From the NCBI GenBank assembly GCA_002342205.1, contig DDPN01000062.1:1042-16647 (forward strand): a DNA stretch of 15,606 nucleotides. Reading direction: 5' to 3'. Position numbers and translations under genes: made by a program. The stretch comes from Chitinophagaceae bacterium UBA2467 (GTDB lineage Bacteria > Bacteroidota > Bacteroidia > Chitinophagales > Chitinophagaceae). Positions 8,255 through 15,606 of this stretch are shown in pieces (position 1 is the stretch's first letter; every line of letters begins with the position of its first letter). The notes below the pieces were generated by a model. That model had not been told where the DNA came from. It saw only the letters and a list, made by a program, of their open reading frames with translations, and ran no database searches.

Positions 8255-9829
8255 CTATTGGCGAAATTTTGGCAACAACGAAATTGGCAGACCAATTATT
8301 GTTAGCACAAGCATCAGCTGAAATAACCAGTCTCCGTGTTGTACATAAAAAGTGGGAGCATTATTTGTAAGAGAGATAGATTGTCTAAGTGAAGCTGCCA
8401 CGCCATATCCTTTTGCTTCTATTACAGCGCCTTTTGGATTAATAAAACCACTAATACCTGTGTTCGCACTGCGTGCTACCCAGCAACCTGTTTCGATCGC
8501 ACGCAGTTTTGCATAATGAAAATGTTGAATATGTCCAGGTGTTTTCTTCCACCACCCGTCATTGGTGATAATTGTAATAAGATTAGCTCCCTTTTTTACA
8601 TATTGTCGTAAAAAATCACCATAGATGCTTTCATAGCAGATTGCGGGCGCTAGTTTTATTCCATTTTTTTCTTCTACTATATTTCTATCGTTTTGTTTGG
8701 CATAACCAGCTGTTACTCCTCCAAATTTTTCAAACCATCTATCCATAAATCGTAAGAACCAGGGAAGTGTTTCAACACCCGGTACTAGTTTAGATTTATG
8801 ATAAAATCCATGTGTACCAAAATGGTCAATCAACACACCTGCATTGTAGGCTTCAAATTGAGATAACCCATCCGTAGTCTTTCTTGAATAGGGAGTAGCT
8901 TCAGTAACCCATCTGTAACTTTCTATACCCGTGAAAAGTGAAGTGCCAGGATAATTTGACAATAGCGATCGCAATGGAGTTAATTGCTCCTTATCATTTA
9001 ATTTCTCCTCATCAAAGCCATAAGGACTATAAAGAGCTGTTTCCGGCCAAATTAACAGTGCTGTCTTTTCATTCAGGTTTTCTTTAGATAAGCCGATGGC
9101 GATTGCTAGTTGTTTCTGTTCTGTACCTGCAGTGATTTTTTCGTAAGGATCAATGTTAGGTTGAACGATAATGATTTCTTTTTGCGCTTCTTGTATTTCA
9201 ATTTTTCTGGTTGACCAATAAGAAGAAATTAAAATGGGGGAAAGCGCAATAAAAAAAGCAAGAATCAGCCAATGATATTTTTTTCGTCCAATGATTTGCT
9301 GATTGCTTAGCCAGTGATGATAGAGGAGAATATTCACAAGTAATATCCAAAGAGTTCCACCTGCAACCCCTGTAAATGTGTACCATTGAATCCATTCTGG
9401 ATGTGTAGCAAGTCCATTCCCGATCGTAAGCCATGGCCAACTTAGCCCCCAGTCTTGCAAGTGTAAATATTCAAAACTCATCCAAAAACAAATCAGTCCC
9501 AACGAAGCAAGTAAAGGCTTTACTTTTTTGGAAAAAAAGTGATAGCCCAACCATGGAATACACATTAGCAAACTATTGGCTAACCATGCAGCTACAGCAC
9601 CGGGTGCGGTAGCGTTCCAAATCCACCAAGTTGTGCCCAAGTTCCAAATCAACATCGAGAGATAGCACAGTAAAAAAAAGCGACGAGTAGATTTTTCAAG
9701 AGTAGAAAGTAAAAGCAGCGGGACCCATGCAATAAATAGCAAGATAGATTGACCCAATGGAGAACCGGGCCATCCCAGCCAGGCCAAAGCACCACTGGTG
9801 ATTGATAAGAGCAGGGATCGAGTTCGCAT
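8255..9829 (-). CDS. lnt: Apolipoprotein N-acyltransferase
   Basis: Lnt (524 residues) transfers an acyl chain from phospholipid to the N-terminal cysteine of lipoproteins in the inner membrane, the last step after Lgt and LspA. About seven hydrophobic segments fill residues 5-205, and one more lies near 501-520. Between them is the nitrilase-fold domain. Its triad is visible: E263 in LIWPETALY, K345 in YHKSKLVPG, C398 in APAICYESIYGD. The Y-E pair after the Cys, also needed in E. coli Lnt, is present. The usual VPFGE is VPGVE here, with the Glu (E353) still eight residues after the Lys. I take the ATG at 9829 as start; a TTG one codon upstream is less likely. It begins 27 bases after the guaB stop, with no clear promoter of its own, suggesting cotranscription with guaB. 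Length is normal for the family. Confident. Confidence 0.95.
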   Translation of the reverse strand: MRTRSLLLSITSGALAWLGWPGSPLGQSILLFIAWVPLLLLSTLEKSTRRFFLLCYLSMLIWNLGTTWWIWNATAPGAVAAWLANSLLMCIPWLGYHFFSKKVKPLLASLGLICFWMSFEYLHLQDWGLSWPWLTIGNGLATHPEWIQWYTFTGVAGGTLWILLVNILLYHHWLSNQQIIGRKKYHWLILAFFIALSPILISSYWSTRKIEIQEAQKEIIIVQPNIDPYEKITAGTEQKQLAIAIGLSKENLNEKTALLIWPETALYSPYGFDEEKLNDKEQLTPLRSLLSNYPGTSLFTGIESYRWVTEATPYSRKTTDGLSQFEAYNAGVLIDHFGTHGFYHKSKLVPGVETLPWFLRFMDRWFEKFGGVTAGYAKQNDRNIVEEKNGIKLAPAICYESIYGDFLRQYVKKGANLITIITNDGWWKKTPGHIQHFHYAKLRAIETGCWVARSANTGISGFINPKGAVIEAKGYGVAASLRQSISLTNNAPTFYVQHGDWLFQLMLVLTIIGLPISLLPKFRQ

Positions 9830-9856
9830 CAAAACAATTTCGAGTGTTGAAGCTAC

Positions 9857-11347
9857 TTACTTTCTGCTATAATTAGGTGCTTCTTTGGTGATGTCAATGT
9901 CGTGTGCATGACTTTCATGCATTCCTGCGTTGGTGATTTTAATAAATGTTGCTTTTTGCAACGCAGCAATGGTGCGGGCACCACAGTAGCCCATACCTGC
10001 ACGCAAACCACCTGTATACTGGTAAACAACTTCTTTTAAATAGCCTTTGTATGCGACGCGACCTTCGATTCCTTCTGGTACATATTTTTTGACATCTTGT
10101 TCGGGATCTTGAAAATAACGGTCGCTGCTTCCAGTAGCCATCGCTCCCAATGAGCCCATTCCTCTATAGGTTTTGAATTTTCTTCCTTCGTAGATAATGG
10201 TTTCACCAGGACTTTCTTCGGTGCCGGCAAATACACTTCCCATCATCACACAATTTGCTCCGGCTGCCAATGCTTTCACCATATCACCTGTGTAACGAAT
10301 TCCTCCATCAGCAATCACAGGAATATTCTTTCCCTTTAATGCATGAGCCGCTTCCATAATTGCAGTAAGTTGAGGCACCCCAGTGCCTGCGACAATACGC
10401 GTGGTACAAATTGAACCAGGCCCTATTCCCACTTTCACAGCATCAGCACCTGCTTCTGCCAATGCTTTTGCACCAGCGGCAGTTCCTACATTTCCTGCAA
10501 TGACTTGTAAGTTTTTAAATTGTTTTTTTACCAGCTTTACGGCTTCAATCACTCCCTTGCTATGTCCATGTGCACTATCCATCGCAACAACATCCACACC
10601 AACATGGTGTAAAGCGGCAACACGATCTAATAAATCTTTTGTAATTCCAACACCTGCTCCAACGAGTAATCGCCCAAAGCTATCTTTTACTGCATTGGGA
10701 TTACTTTTCAATTTTAAAATATCACTATACGTAAAGAGCCCAACCAGTTTTCCTTTTTTGTCAATGATGGGTAACTTCTCAACCTTAGTTTTTTTGAAAA
10801 GTTGTTCAGCCTTTTTCAGATCTGTACCCTCAGGAGCGGTATAAAGATCCTTCGACGTCATTACTTCGCTAACTTTTCTTTTTGGATTATTTTCAAAACG
10901 TAAGTCACGGTTAGTTAGAATGCCAGTTAATATACCCGCCTTATCTACAATAGGAATTCCGCCGATTCGATTTTCTTGCATCATTTTCAATGCTTCCCCA
11001 ATTGTAGCTTCTTCCAAAAGCGTTAAGGGGTCAATGATCATACCGCTTTCGCTTCTTTTTACTTTTCTTACTTGCTCGGCCTGTTTTTCAATAGACATAT
11101 TTTTATGCAAGATGCCGAGGCCTCCTTCGCGCGCCAATGCAATGGCTAATGATGCCTCAGTAACTGTATCCATTGCTGCTGATAACAGCGGTACATGAAG
11201 CGTGATGGAATTAGTTAGTTTACTACGGATGTCTACTTCCCGGGGTAGTACTTCACTATAACCGGGCATCAATAATACATCGTCGAAGGTCAGTCCTTCG
11301 CCAAAGAAACGTTCCGTAAAAGCAGGGGAAGATTTTTTTGTCGCCAT
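9857..11347 (-). CDS. guaB: IMP dehydrogenase
   Basis: GuaB oxidises IMP to XMP with NAD+, the committed step of guanine nucleotide synthesis in the cytosol. The 496-residue length is typical. The N-terminus EGLTFDDVLLMPGYSEVLPR is a family hallmark. Two CBS domains, which regulate by binding nucleotides, sit at about 103-155 and 160-213. The catalytic Cys is C314 in GPGSICTTRIVAGTG. IMP-binding ADGGIRYTGD is near 346-355 and YRGMGS near 394-399. The mobile flap Arg-Tyr pair is R430/Y433 in EGRVAYKG, and the C-terminal HESHAHDI motif is present. I place the start at the ATG at 11347; the TTG two codons earlier overlaps the promoter's -7 box, so it cannot be a usual start if that promoter is used. 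The gene has its own strong-looking promoter immediately upstream and is followed 27 bases later by lnt. No missing residues. Confidence 0.97.
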   Translation of the reverse strand: MATKKSSPAFTERFFGEGLTFDDVLLMPGYSEVLPREVDIRSKLTNSITLHVPLLSAAMDTVTEASLAIALAREGGLGILHKNMSIEKQAEQVRKVKRSESGMIIDPLTLLEEATIGEALKMMQENRIGGIPIVDKAGILTGILTNRDLRFENNPKRKVSEVMTSKDLYTAPEGTDLKKAEQLFKKTKVEKLPIIDKKGKLVGLFTYSDILKLKSNPNAVKDSFGRLLVGAGVGITKDLLDRVAALHHVGVDVVAMDSAHGHSKGVIEAVKLVKKQFKNLQVIAGNVGTAAGAKALAEAGADAVKVGIGPGSICTTRIVAGTGVPQLTAIMEAAHALKGKNIPVIADGGIRYTGDMVKALAAGANCVMMGSVFAGTEESPGETIIYEGRKFKTYRGMGSLGAMATGSSDRYFQDPEQDVKKYVPEGIEGRVAYKGYLKEVVYQYTGGLRAGMGYCGARTIAALQKATFIKITNAGMHESHAHDIDITKEAPNYSRK

Positions 11348-11350
11348 GTG

Positions 11351-11383
11351 CAAAGATAGGCCACCCGAACAAAATAGGCAAAA
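11351..11383 (-). promoter_or_regulatory. Bacteroidota-type promoter for guaB
   Basis: Read on the minus strand, TTTTG (11379-11383) is followed by a 20-base spacer and TATCTTTG (11351-11358). This matches the -33 TTTG / -7 TAnnTTTG pattern used by the Bacteroidota primary sigma factor with no mismatch in the -7 box. Only three bases (CAC) separate the -7 box from the guaB ATG at 11347, so the transcript would begin at or within a few bases of the start codon. A second, overlapping TATTTTG near 11370-11376 matches less well. Confidence 0.65.
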
Positions 11384-11395
11384 TCAAAAAAACGG

Positions 11396-13417
11396 CTACT
11401 TAATAAGGGTAACGGTACCTTTTCTGAAAACAGGGTTGCCTGTATCGCGATGTGTATACGAAAGTACCCAAACATATACGCCTGTTCCTTGTGGCTGCCC
11501 ATTGATACGGCCATCCCATTTGTCCATCCAATTGCGTGTTTCAAATACAAGTTGCCCCCACCTATTAAAAACCCTGAAGTGATAATTAATCGCTTTCAAC
11601 GCATTATGTGGGCTAAACCAGTCGTTCAGTCCATCATTGTTAGGGGTGAATGCAGTGGGGACTTCAATTAAGCAATGGTTAAGTACCCGAATAATTTTTT
11701 CGGTGCTGTCCTTACAGCGTAATGCTTGATTACCGGCAACCAAGCGGACCCGATAGGTTCTTTCTACATTAATATTGGGGAATTGAAAGGGGGGCGGATC
11801 TTTTTGTGTATTGGTTGAGAGTGCGTCATAACGCCATAGCCAGCTATCAATTGTTCCTGTACTTGTATTGGTAATTTTAAGCTTGTCTTCTGGACATAGA
11901 ATGCTGTCCGCTATTGTAAAGCTGGCCTTTACCTGATTATTAATGACTAATTGTGTGGACGCAGTATCAGAGCAAATTCCATTGCTCACTATCAAAGAAA
12001 TATTATTTGTGGAGCTGGAGGGAAAATCAATCGTGTGCGTTTGTGTATTAACAGTGCTTGCATTAAAAGTCCATTTCCAACTATTGATGCCATCCCCTCC
12101 GGGGTGAGAAAAGAGGTAGGTATTTTTTTGACAACCTAGTGTGGCATTATAGCTAAATGCTGCATTTACTGTATCTGCAACGTTGAATGATACAGTCTGT
12201 AATGGAGTTGCTAAGCCACATTCATCTACTAGAACTGTTGTATCTGTTCCCGCTCTTAGCATGAGTTGATAAGTGCCTCCTTTTTCGATGGGTCGGTTGA
12301 ATTTGATAGTAACAAAGTCAGTTTTGCCATTAATACAGTTACCTCCTGCAGCTCTAACGGAAACCACGGAAGGACCAGTTACTAAAAAATCTGTACCTGC
12401 TGGATCAATGCTGGAGCAAAGTATTCTCTTGGGGAAAAATAGATTAATTGAATCGGGAGCACAGCCTCTTCTTCCAATGCTGTCAGCAAATATGGGTTGA
12501 GGAATAAAGTAGGTAAATGTTAATTTGTCTCCAGGCGGAATCGGTCTGCCACAAATATCTAAAAGGCTATTGGCGTCAGTTCCGTTATTGATTATTAATT
12601 CATAATTGCCATTTGTCAGTGGAGCTGCCAAGGTTAATGTGAGTTCGTCAAAATCAAAAGCCTGCGTGCAGGAGTCCGGTTGTGCGCTTATTATAGTTGT
12701 TACAGCAGGAGCCAGGCTAAATTCACTTCCAGTTAGTGTCAAGCTATTACAACGAACTTTTTTATTAAGTTTTAATCGCAACACTTTGCCATCACAATCG
12801 GCTTTAACCGTACTTAGTTTTGGGAGAAGAGGATCAGTAATTACGGCAGTTCCTCCGGAGAAGGAGAGTGTATATCCGCTTTGTGTGTTTGTATAATGAC
12901 TGACTAATAAAAGATATTCATGACCAATGATCAGGTCGGGCATTCTTGCAAATGCATTTGCGCCTGCGGCCGGATCTGATGCACATTGAATAAAGTTAAC
13001 GCCGGTAGCAGAGGCGCCCGTTGGACCATAGGTTCCAGCCCAGTTTCCCGTGACAATGATATTTCGGTTTGTAAAAATTTCATCTGGGTTTCGTCCGGTT
13101 ATATCATAAAGCTGCCAGTCATAATCTTCATTGGCTGCCAGCGGATTGATAGTGAATCCTAAGGTTCCTGATTGATAACAAGTGAATCGATAAAAAAATG
13201 GATTTCTGTTTTCGTAGCTGGCCCCATCGCCGGAACAGCCGGGTACGTAAAGACTGTTTGTAGCACAGATGGGTACACTGTTTTGCGTGAAAACAGTAGA
13301 ACCGCAAACAGGAAATGCGGTCGAAGGTGTTTGGCCTAGGGTGGTGCAAGGTTGCGCAAAAATGAACTGCAGGCTACTGCTTAAAAAAATCAAATATGCA
13401 AGTACCTGTTTTTTCAT
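11396..13417 (-). CDS. Secreted Ig-like/PKD-like protein with T9SS type B sorting domain
   Basis: This 673-residue protein begins with a signal peptide (MKKQVLAYLIFLSSSLQFIFA, cleavage likely before QPCTTLG). Residues about 22-195 form a Cys-containing N-terminal module (PFFYRFTC, DYDWQLYDITG, TGNWAGTYG, GYTLSFSGGTA) of a type I associate with Chitinophagaceae surface proteins; its function is unknown. Two similar domains of 111-residue period follow (about 200-305 and 306-415), resembling SbsA/Big_5-type bacterial Ig-like folds. Two PKD-like domains (about 415-495 and 496-580, with SWKWTF and SWLWRY cores) lead to the type B sorting domain (about 584-673: VPTAFTPNNDGLND, FRVFNRWGQLVFET, GTVTLIK end). 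It should be exported by Sec and then the T9SS. It starts 10 bases after the dprA stop, so it is probably cotranscribed with dprA, and it ends 48 bases before the guaB start. No catalytic motif is seen; adhesin or matrix role is inference. Confidence 0.92.
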   Translation of the reverse strand: MKKQVLAYLIFLSSSLQFIFAQPCTTLGQTPSTAFPVCGSTVFTQNSVPICATNSLYVPGCSGDGASYENRNPFFYRFTCYQSGTLGFTINPLAANEDYDWQLYDITGRNPDEIFTNRNIIVTGNWAGTYGPTGASATGVNFIQCASDPAAGANAFARMPDLIIGHEYLLLVSHYTNTQSGYTLSFSGGTAVITDPLLPKLSTVKADCDGKVLRLKLNKKVRCNSLTLTGSEFSLAPAVTTIISAQPDSCTQAFDFDELTLTLAAPLTNGNYELIINNGTDANSLLDICGRPIPPGDKLTFTYFIPQPIFADSIGRRGCAPDSINLFFPKRILCSSIDPAGTDFLVTGPSVVSVRAAGGNCINGKTDFVTIKFNRPIEKGGTYQLMLRAGTDTTVLVDECGLATPLQTVSFNVADTVNAAFSYNATLGCQKNTYLFSHPGGDGINSWKWTFNASTVNTQTHTIDFPSSSTNNISLIVSNGICSDTASTQLVINNQVKASFTIADSILCPEDKLKITNTSTGTIDSWLWRYDALSTNTQKDPPPFQFPNINVERTYRVRLVAGNQALRCKDSTEKIIRVLNHCLIEVPTAFTPNNDGLNDWFSPHNALKAINYHFRVFNRWGQLVFETRNWMDKWDGRINGQPQGTGVYVWVLSYTHRDTGNPVFRKGTVTLIK
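12215..12796 (-). repeat. Tandem four-cysteine Ig-like repeat in the 673-residue protein
   Basis: Two copies, residues 208-290 (12548-12796) and 319-401 (12215-12463), align without a single gap. Cysteines fall at 208/223/250/289 and 319/334/361/400, giving spacings of 15, 27 and 39 in both. Both end with a GTD....L.D.CG motif. Other residues are well diverged, so the cysteines and length are what is conserved, which suggests two disulphides per domain. Confidence 0.85.
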
Positions 13418-13427
13418 TTTTAAAGAT

Positions 13428-14534
13428 TCATTCTAGTCGATAGCGGTTACCGGGCAAAGATACAATCAACCCTGCTAACGAAAGGTTAAGCAAGGTCGCT
13501 GCTAGCTTGGGCATAGGCCATTCAGTTTTTTGCTGAATTTCTTCTATGTGCAGATAATCTTGGTTATTCAGCAAGTTCAGGATTTGATGTTCATCATTAG
13601 TGGTCGCTCGATTTAACTTCTTATCGTACGTGAGATTACTTACGGGGGCATCGTTTTCTGTCCAACCCATCCAATACAAAATGTCATGTGCGCCTGTAAT
13701 CAGTTGCGCCTTTTGGTTTTTGATTAATTGTAAGCAGCCGCTACTTTTTTTGTCGCTGGGTCTTCCTGGAACCGCAAAAACAGTTCTATTATAACCCCAG
13801 GCAAGTGATGCAGTAATTAAACTGCCTCCATTTTCATCACTTTCAATTACAAGTGTTGCATCTGAAAGGCCTGCCACAATCCGGTTTCTTCTGGGGAAAA
13901 GATAATTGTCCGTTTTTTCTCCCTGTCTACACTCTGTTAGCAAAGCGCCTTCCTGCTCGACAATTTGTCTGGCTAAATTTCTATTCACCCATGGGTAAAT
14001 GCGGTCTAATCCATGCGCGAGTACTGCAATGGTAGGAAGCTGCTGTTGCAATGCCTGCGTGTGTGCGATAGAATCTATTCCATAGGCAAGTCCACTCACA
14101 ATTGTGATGTTTGAAAATTGTAAAGATTCAATTAGCTCGTTGGTAAATTTTTTTCCTAAGTCTGTGTTTAATCGTGTACCCACGACTGCCAAGATTCGTT
14201 TTGCATTCAGGTCTGCGTTTCCTTTTCCAAATAACAAGAGTGGTGCATCAGCACATTCTTTTAGTCGGGTAGGATACTTCTCGTCTGAAATAAAATACGT
14301 GTCGATTTTATGCTCTTCAATAAATTTTATTTCTTCATCTACCCGCTTCCAGTTGTCAAAAGAGCGGATAACGTCTATGAATCGAGGATTGAACCCAACC
14401 ATGTTTTGTAGACGATCAAATGGAAATTGAAATAGTTGTTCCGGAGTTAAGTTTAATAATAGTGGTCGAAGGCGCGCGGGGCCTATACCGGGTAAAAGAG
14501 TAAGGGCAATTTGATAACGAAGTTGGGAGTTCAT
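13428..14534 (-). CDS. dprA: DNA-processing protein DprA
   Basis: DprA (368 residues) binds incoming single-stranded DNA in the cytosol and loads RecA during natural transformation. The N-terminal helical region carries LPGIGPARL (14-22), a helix-hairpin-helix-like element. The Rossmann-type core has YPTRLKECADAPLLLF (87-102), VVGTR (117-121), SGLAYGID (147-154), FPRRNRIVAGLS (213-224), GGSLITA (236-242) and PGRPSDKKSSG (256-266), all family signatures. A C-terminal winged-helix domain (about 312-368, HQILNLL to GNRYRLE) is the usual DprA_WH extension. The ATG at 14534 is the natural start, 42 bases after the OmpA-family stop; a TATACTTG at 14549-14556 (minus strand) is one mismatch from a -7 box but lacks a good -33. 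The next gene follows after 10 bases. No other competence gene is in the window, and dprA also occurs in bacteria not known to be transformable. Confidence 0.96.
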   Translation of the reverse strand: MNSQLRYQIALTLLPGIGPARLRPLLLNLTPEQLFQFPFDRLQNMVGFNPRFIDVIRSFDNWKRVDEEIKFIEEHKIDTYFISDEKYPTRLKECADAPLLLFGKGNADLNAKRILAVVGTRLNTDLGKKFTNELIESLQFSNITIVSGLAYGIDSIAHTQALQQQLPTIAVLAHGLDRIYPWVNRNLARQIVEQEGALLTECRQGEKTDNYLFPRRNRIVAGLSDATLVIESDENGGSLITASLAWGYNRTVFAVPGRPSDKKSSGCLQLIKNQKAQLITGAHDILYWMGWTENDAPVSNLTYDKKLNRATTNDEHQILNLLNNQDYLHIEEIQQKTEWPMPKLAATLLNLSLAGLIVSLPGNRYRLE

Positions 14535-14576
14535 AGTTGCTTTTCTCCCAAGTATATAGATCCTTTTTAAGAGATA

Positions 14577-15605
14577 CTAGAGGCCAACCACACGCATTTC
14601 TGTTCTTCTATTTTGCGCTCTTCCTTCCTCAGTACTATTGTCAGCAATAGGCTTTGTCAGGCCATATCCTTTATAGGTCAATCGTTTTGAGTCTATTTTT
14701 TTAGATACAAGGTATTCAACTACAGAACGAGCTCGATTGTCACTTAACAATAGATTAGTTTCTGCTTTTCCAATATTGTCGGTATGTCCACTAATTTCTA
14801 TTCGTAGTGTAGGATTTTCTGTCAGGAGTATAACTAATTTATCTAGTTCAGTTTGAGAGATAGGATTCAGCTCGAATCGATTTGTCTCAAAGAAAATATT
14901 TTTCAATACAATACGGGCGTCTTGTTCAATGGATTGCAGTTCAATATTCTTAACGGCAGCAGAGTCCATTATACCGTTTTTTAAAAAGTATTGATCTGAG
15001 TTGAATAAGTACCCTTTTTGATTTACTGTGAATGCATAATCGCGTCCCGTTGGTAACGTCAGTAAATAATTGCCTAGTGAATCAGTTTTTACTTTCGAGA
15101 TAATTTGTTTTGTACTTAAGTCAGTTAGCTCCAGTGTAGCAGCGATGCCTTTGCCTGTTTTTTTATCTGTTACCCTGCCAGTCACCCATCTAGTGTCAAA
15201 GGGACGAATCGAAGCTTTTAATTCAAAACTGTATAGATCTAGACCTCCGTAGCTGTCTTTTCGTTCACTGGCATAATAGGCTGTTTTCCCATCTGCTGTA
15301 ATAAACAATGTTCCCTCGCGATCGATTGTATTTATCGGATAACCTAAATTTTTGGGAGTAGACCAACTTCCATCGGTTTGTTTTCTGACTAAGAATAAAT
15401 CGTCATCTCCATAGCCTTGCCAATAAGAAGAAGTAAAATAAAGTGTTTGATTGTCAGCATGGATAAAAGGGCACTGTTCGTCCGCAGGACTATTTACAGT
15501 TGGACCCAAATTGATGGGGTCGCCCCATTGACCGTTTTCTTGTAACCTGCTCACATAAAGATCACTTCCTCCATATCCACCCGATCTGCGACTCGCAAAG
15601 TATAA
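14577..15605 (-). CDS. OmpA-family protein with PD40 propeller and CRD, 5' truncated
   Basis: The visible 342 residues are the C-terminal part of an envelope protein; the frame stays open to the right edge (reads LYFASRRSGGYGGSDLYVSR), so the start and any signal sequence are outside. About three PD40-type beta-propeller blades (residues 1-125; LYFTSSYWQGYGDDDLF, AYYASERKDSYGGLDLY) precede a carboxypeptidase-regulatory-like beta-sandwich (about 140-215, VTGRVTDKKTGKGI) and an OmpA-type peptidoglycan-binding domain (about 235-342). In the last, GHTDNIG (D276) and SDNRARS (R291) carry the Asp and Arg that hold diaminopimelate in this fold, and NRRTEMRV is near the end. The order propeller, CRD, OmpA is that of PorE, the T9SS-associated protein of Porphyromonas gingivalis, which has an N-terminal TPR. 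Bacteroidota encode several paralogues of this architecture, so orthology to PorE is not claimed. dprA follows after 42 bases. Confidence 0.92.
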   Translation of the reverse strand, partial: LYFASRRSGGYGGSDLYVSRLQENGQWGDPINLGPTVNSPADEQCPFIHADNQTLYFTSSYWQGYGDDDLFLVRKQTDGSWSTPKNLGYPINTIDREGTLFITADGKTAYYASERKDSYGGLDLYSFELKASIRPFDTRWVTGRVTDKKTGKGIAATLELTDLSTKQIISKVKTDSLGNYLLTLPTGRDYAFTVNQKGYLFNSDQYFLKNGIMDSAAVKNIELQSIEQDARIVLKNIFFETNRFELNPISQTELDKLVILLTENPTLRIEISGHTDNIGKAETNLLLSDNRARSVVEYLVSKKIDSKRLTYKGYGLTKPIADNSTEEGRAQNRRTEMRVVGL

Positions 15606-15606
15606 T

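Noticed and set aside
10383..10844. 153-codon open frame on the plus strand inside guaB
   Set aside because: Antisense to the catalytic core of guaB; no family resemblance.
5594..11668. The two type B sorting domains as a recent DNA duplication
   Set aside because: They share the FNRWGQLVFET core at protein level but the DNA is widely diverged; this is ordinary family similarity.
14549..14556. TATACTTG (minus strand) before dprA as a -7 box
   Set aside because: One mismatch and no convincing -33 element; kept only as a note in the dprA entry.

Overview
The window looks like a chromosomal segment of a Bacteroidota bacterium, most likely from the Chitinophagaceae or a close relative. The basis is a SprA-type type IX secretion (T9SS) translocon, two exported proteins ending in the T9SS type B (gliding motility-associated) C-terminal domain, an OmpA protein with PD40 repeats, and a Bacteroidota-style promoter (TTTTG, 20-nt spacer, TATCTTTG). 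The family-level placement is an impression from protein sequences and was not tested.

Layout. Positions 1-4788 (+) hold the C-terminal two thirds of sprA, cut by the left edge. Everything after it lies on the minus strand, so sprA converges on the rest with 12 bases between stop codons. In the order of transcription (right to left) the minus-strand genes are: an OmpA/PD40 envelope protein cut by the right edge (14577-15605), dprA (13428-14534), a 673-residue T9SS cargo protein (11396-13417), guaB (9857-11347), lnt (8255-9829), an 873-residue T9SS cargo protein with PKD and Ig-like modules (5591-8212), and a YdfG-like short-chain dehydrogenase (4801-5559). Gaps between these genes are 10 to 48 bases. 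No stretch of more than 300 bases lacks a gene, and I see no RNA gene, mobile element, CRISPR array or clear hairpin terminator.

How the genes fit together. There are two interleaved themes. One is cell-surface export: SprA is the outer-membrane pore of the T9SS, the two large secreted proteins are its likely substrates, and the OmpA/PD40 protein is of a kind that ties such machinery to peptidoglycan. The other is housekeeping: DprA (uptake and recombination of transforming DNA), GuaB (guanine nucleotide synthesis) and Lnt (lipoprotein maturation, which surface lipoproteins of the envelope depend on). The only convincing promoter lies directly in front of guaB, so guaB-lnt-cargo-SDR may be one transcript, with OmpA-dprA-cargo as an upstream unit.

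No wholly new system is evident. The points that most deserve a second look are the near-leaderless guaB promoter, an exactly spaced four-cysteine tandem repeat in the 673-residue protein, and the apparent lack in this window of the PorP/SprF partner that type B cargo usually needs.
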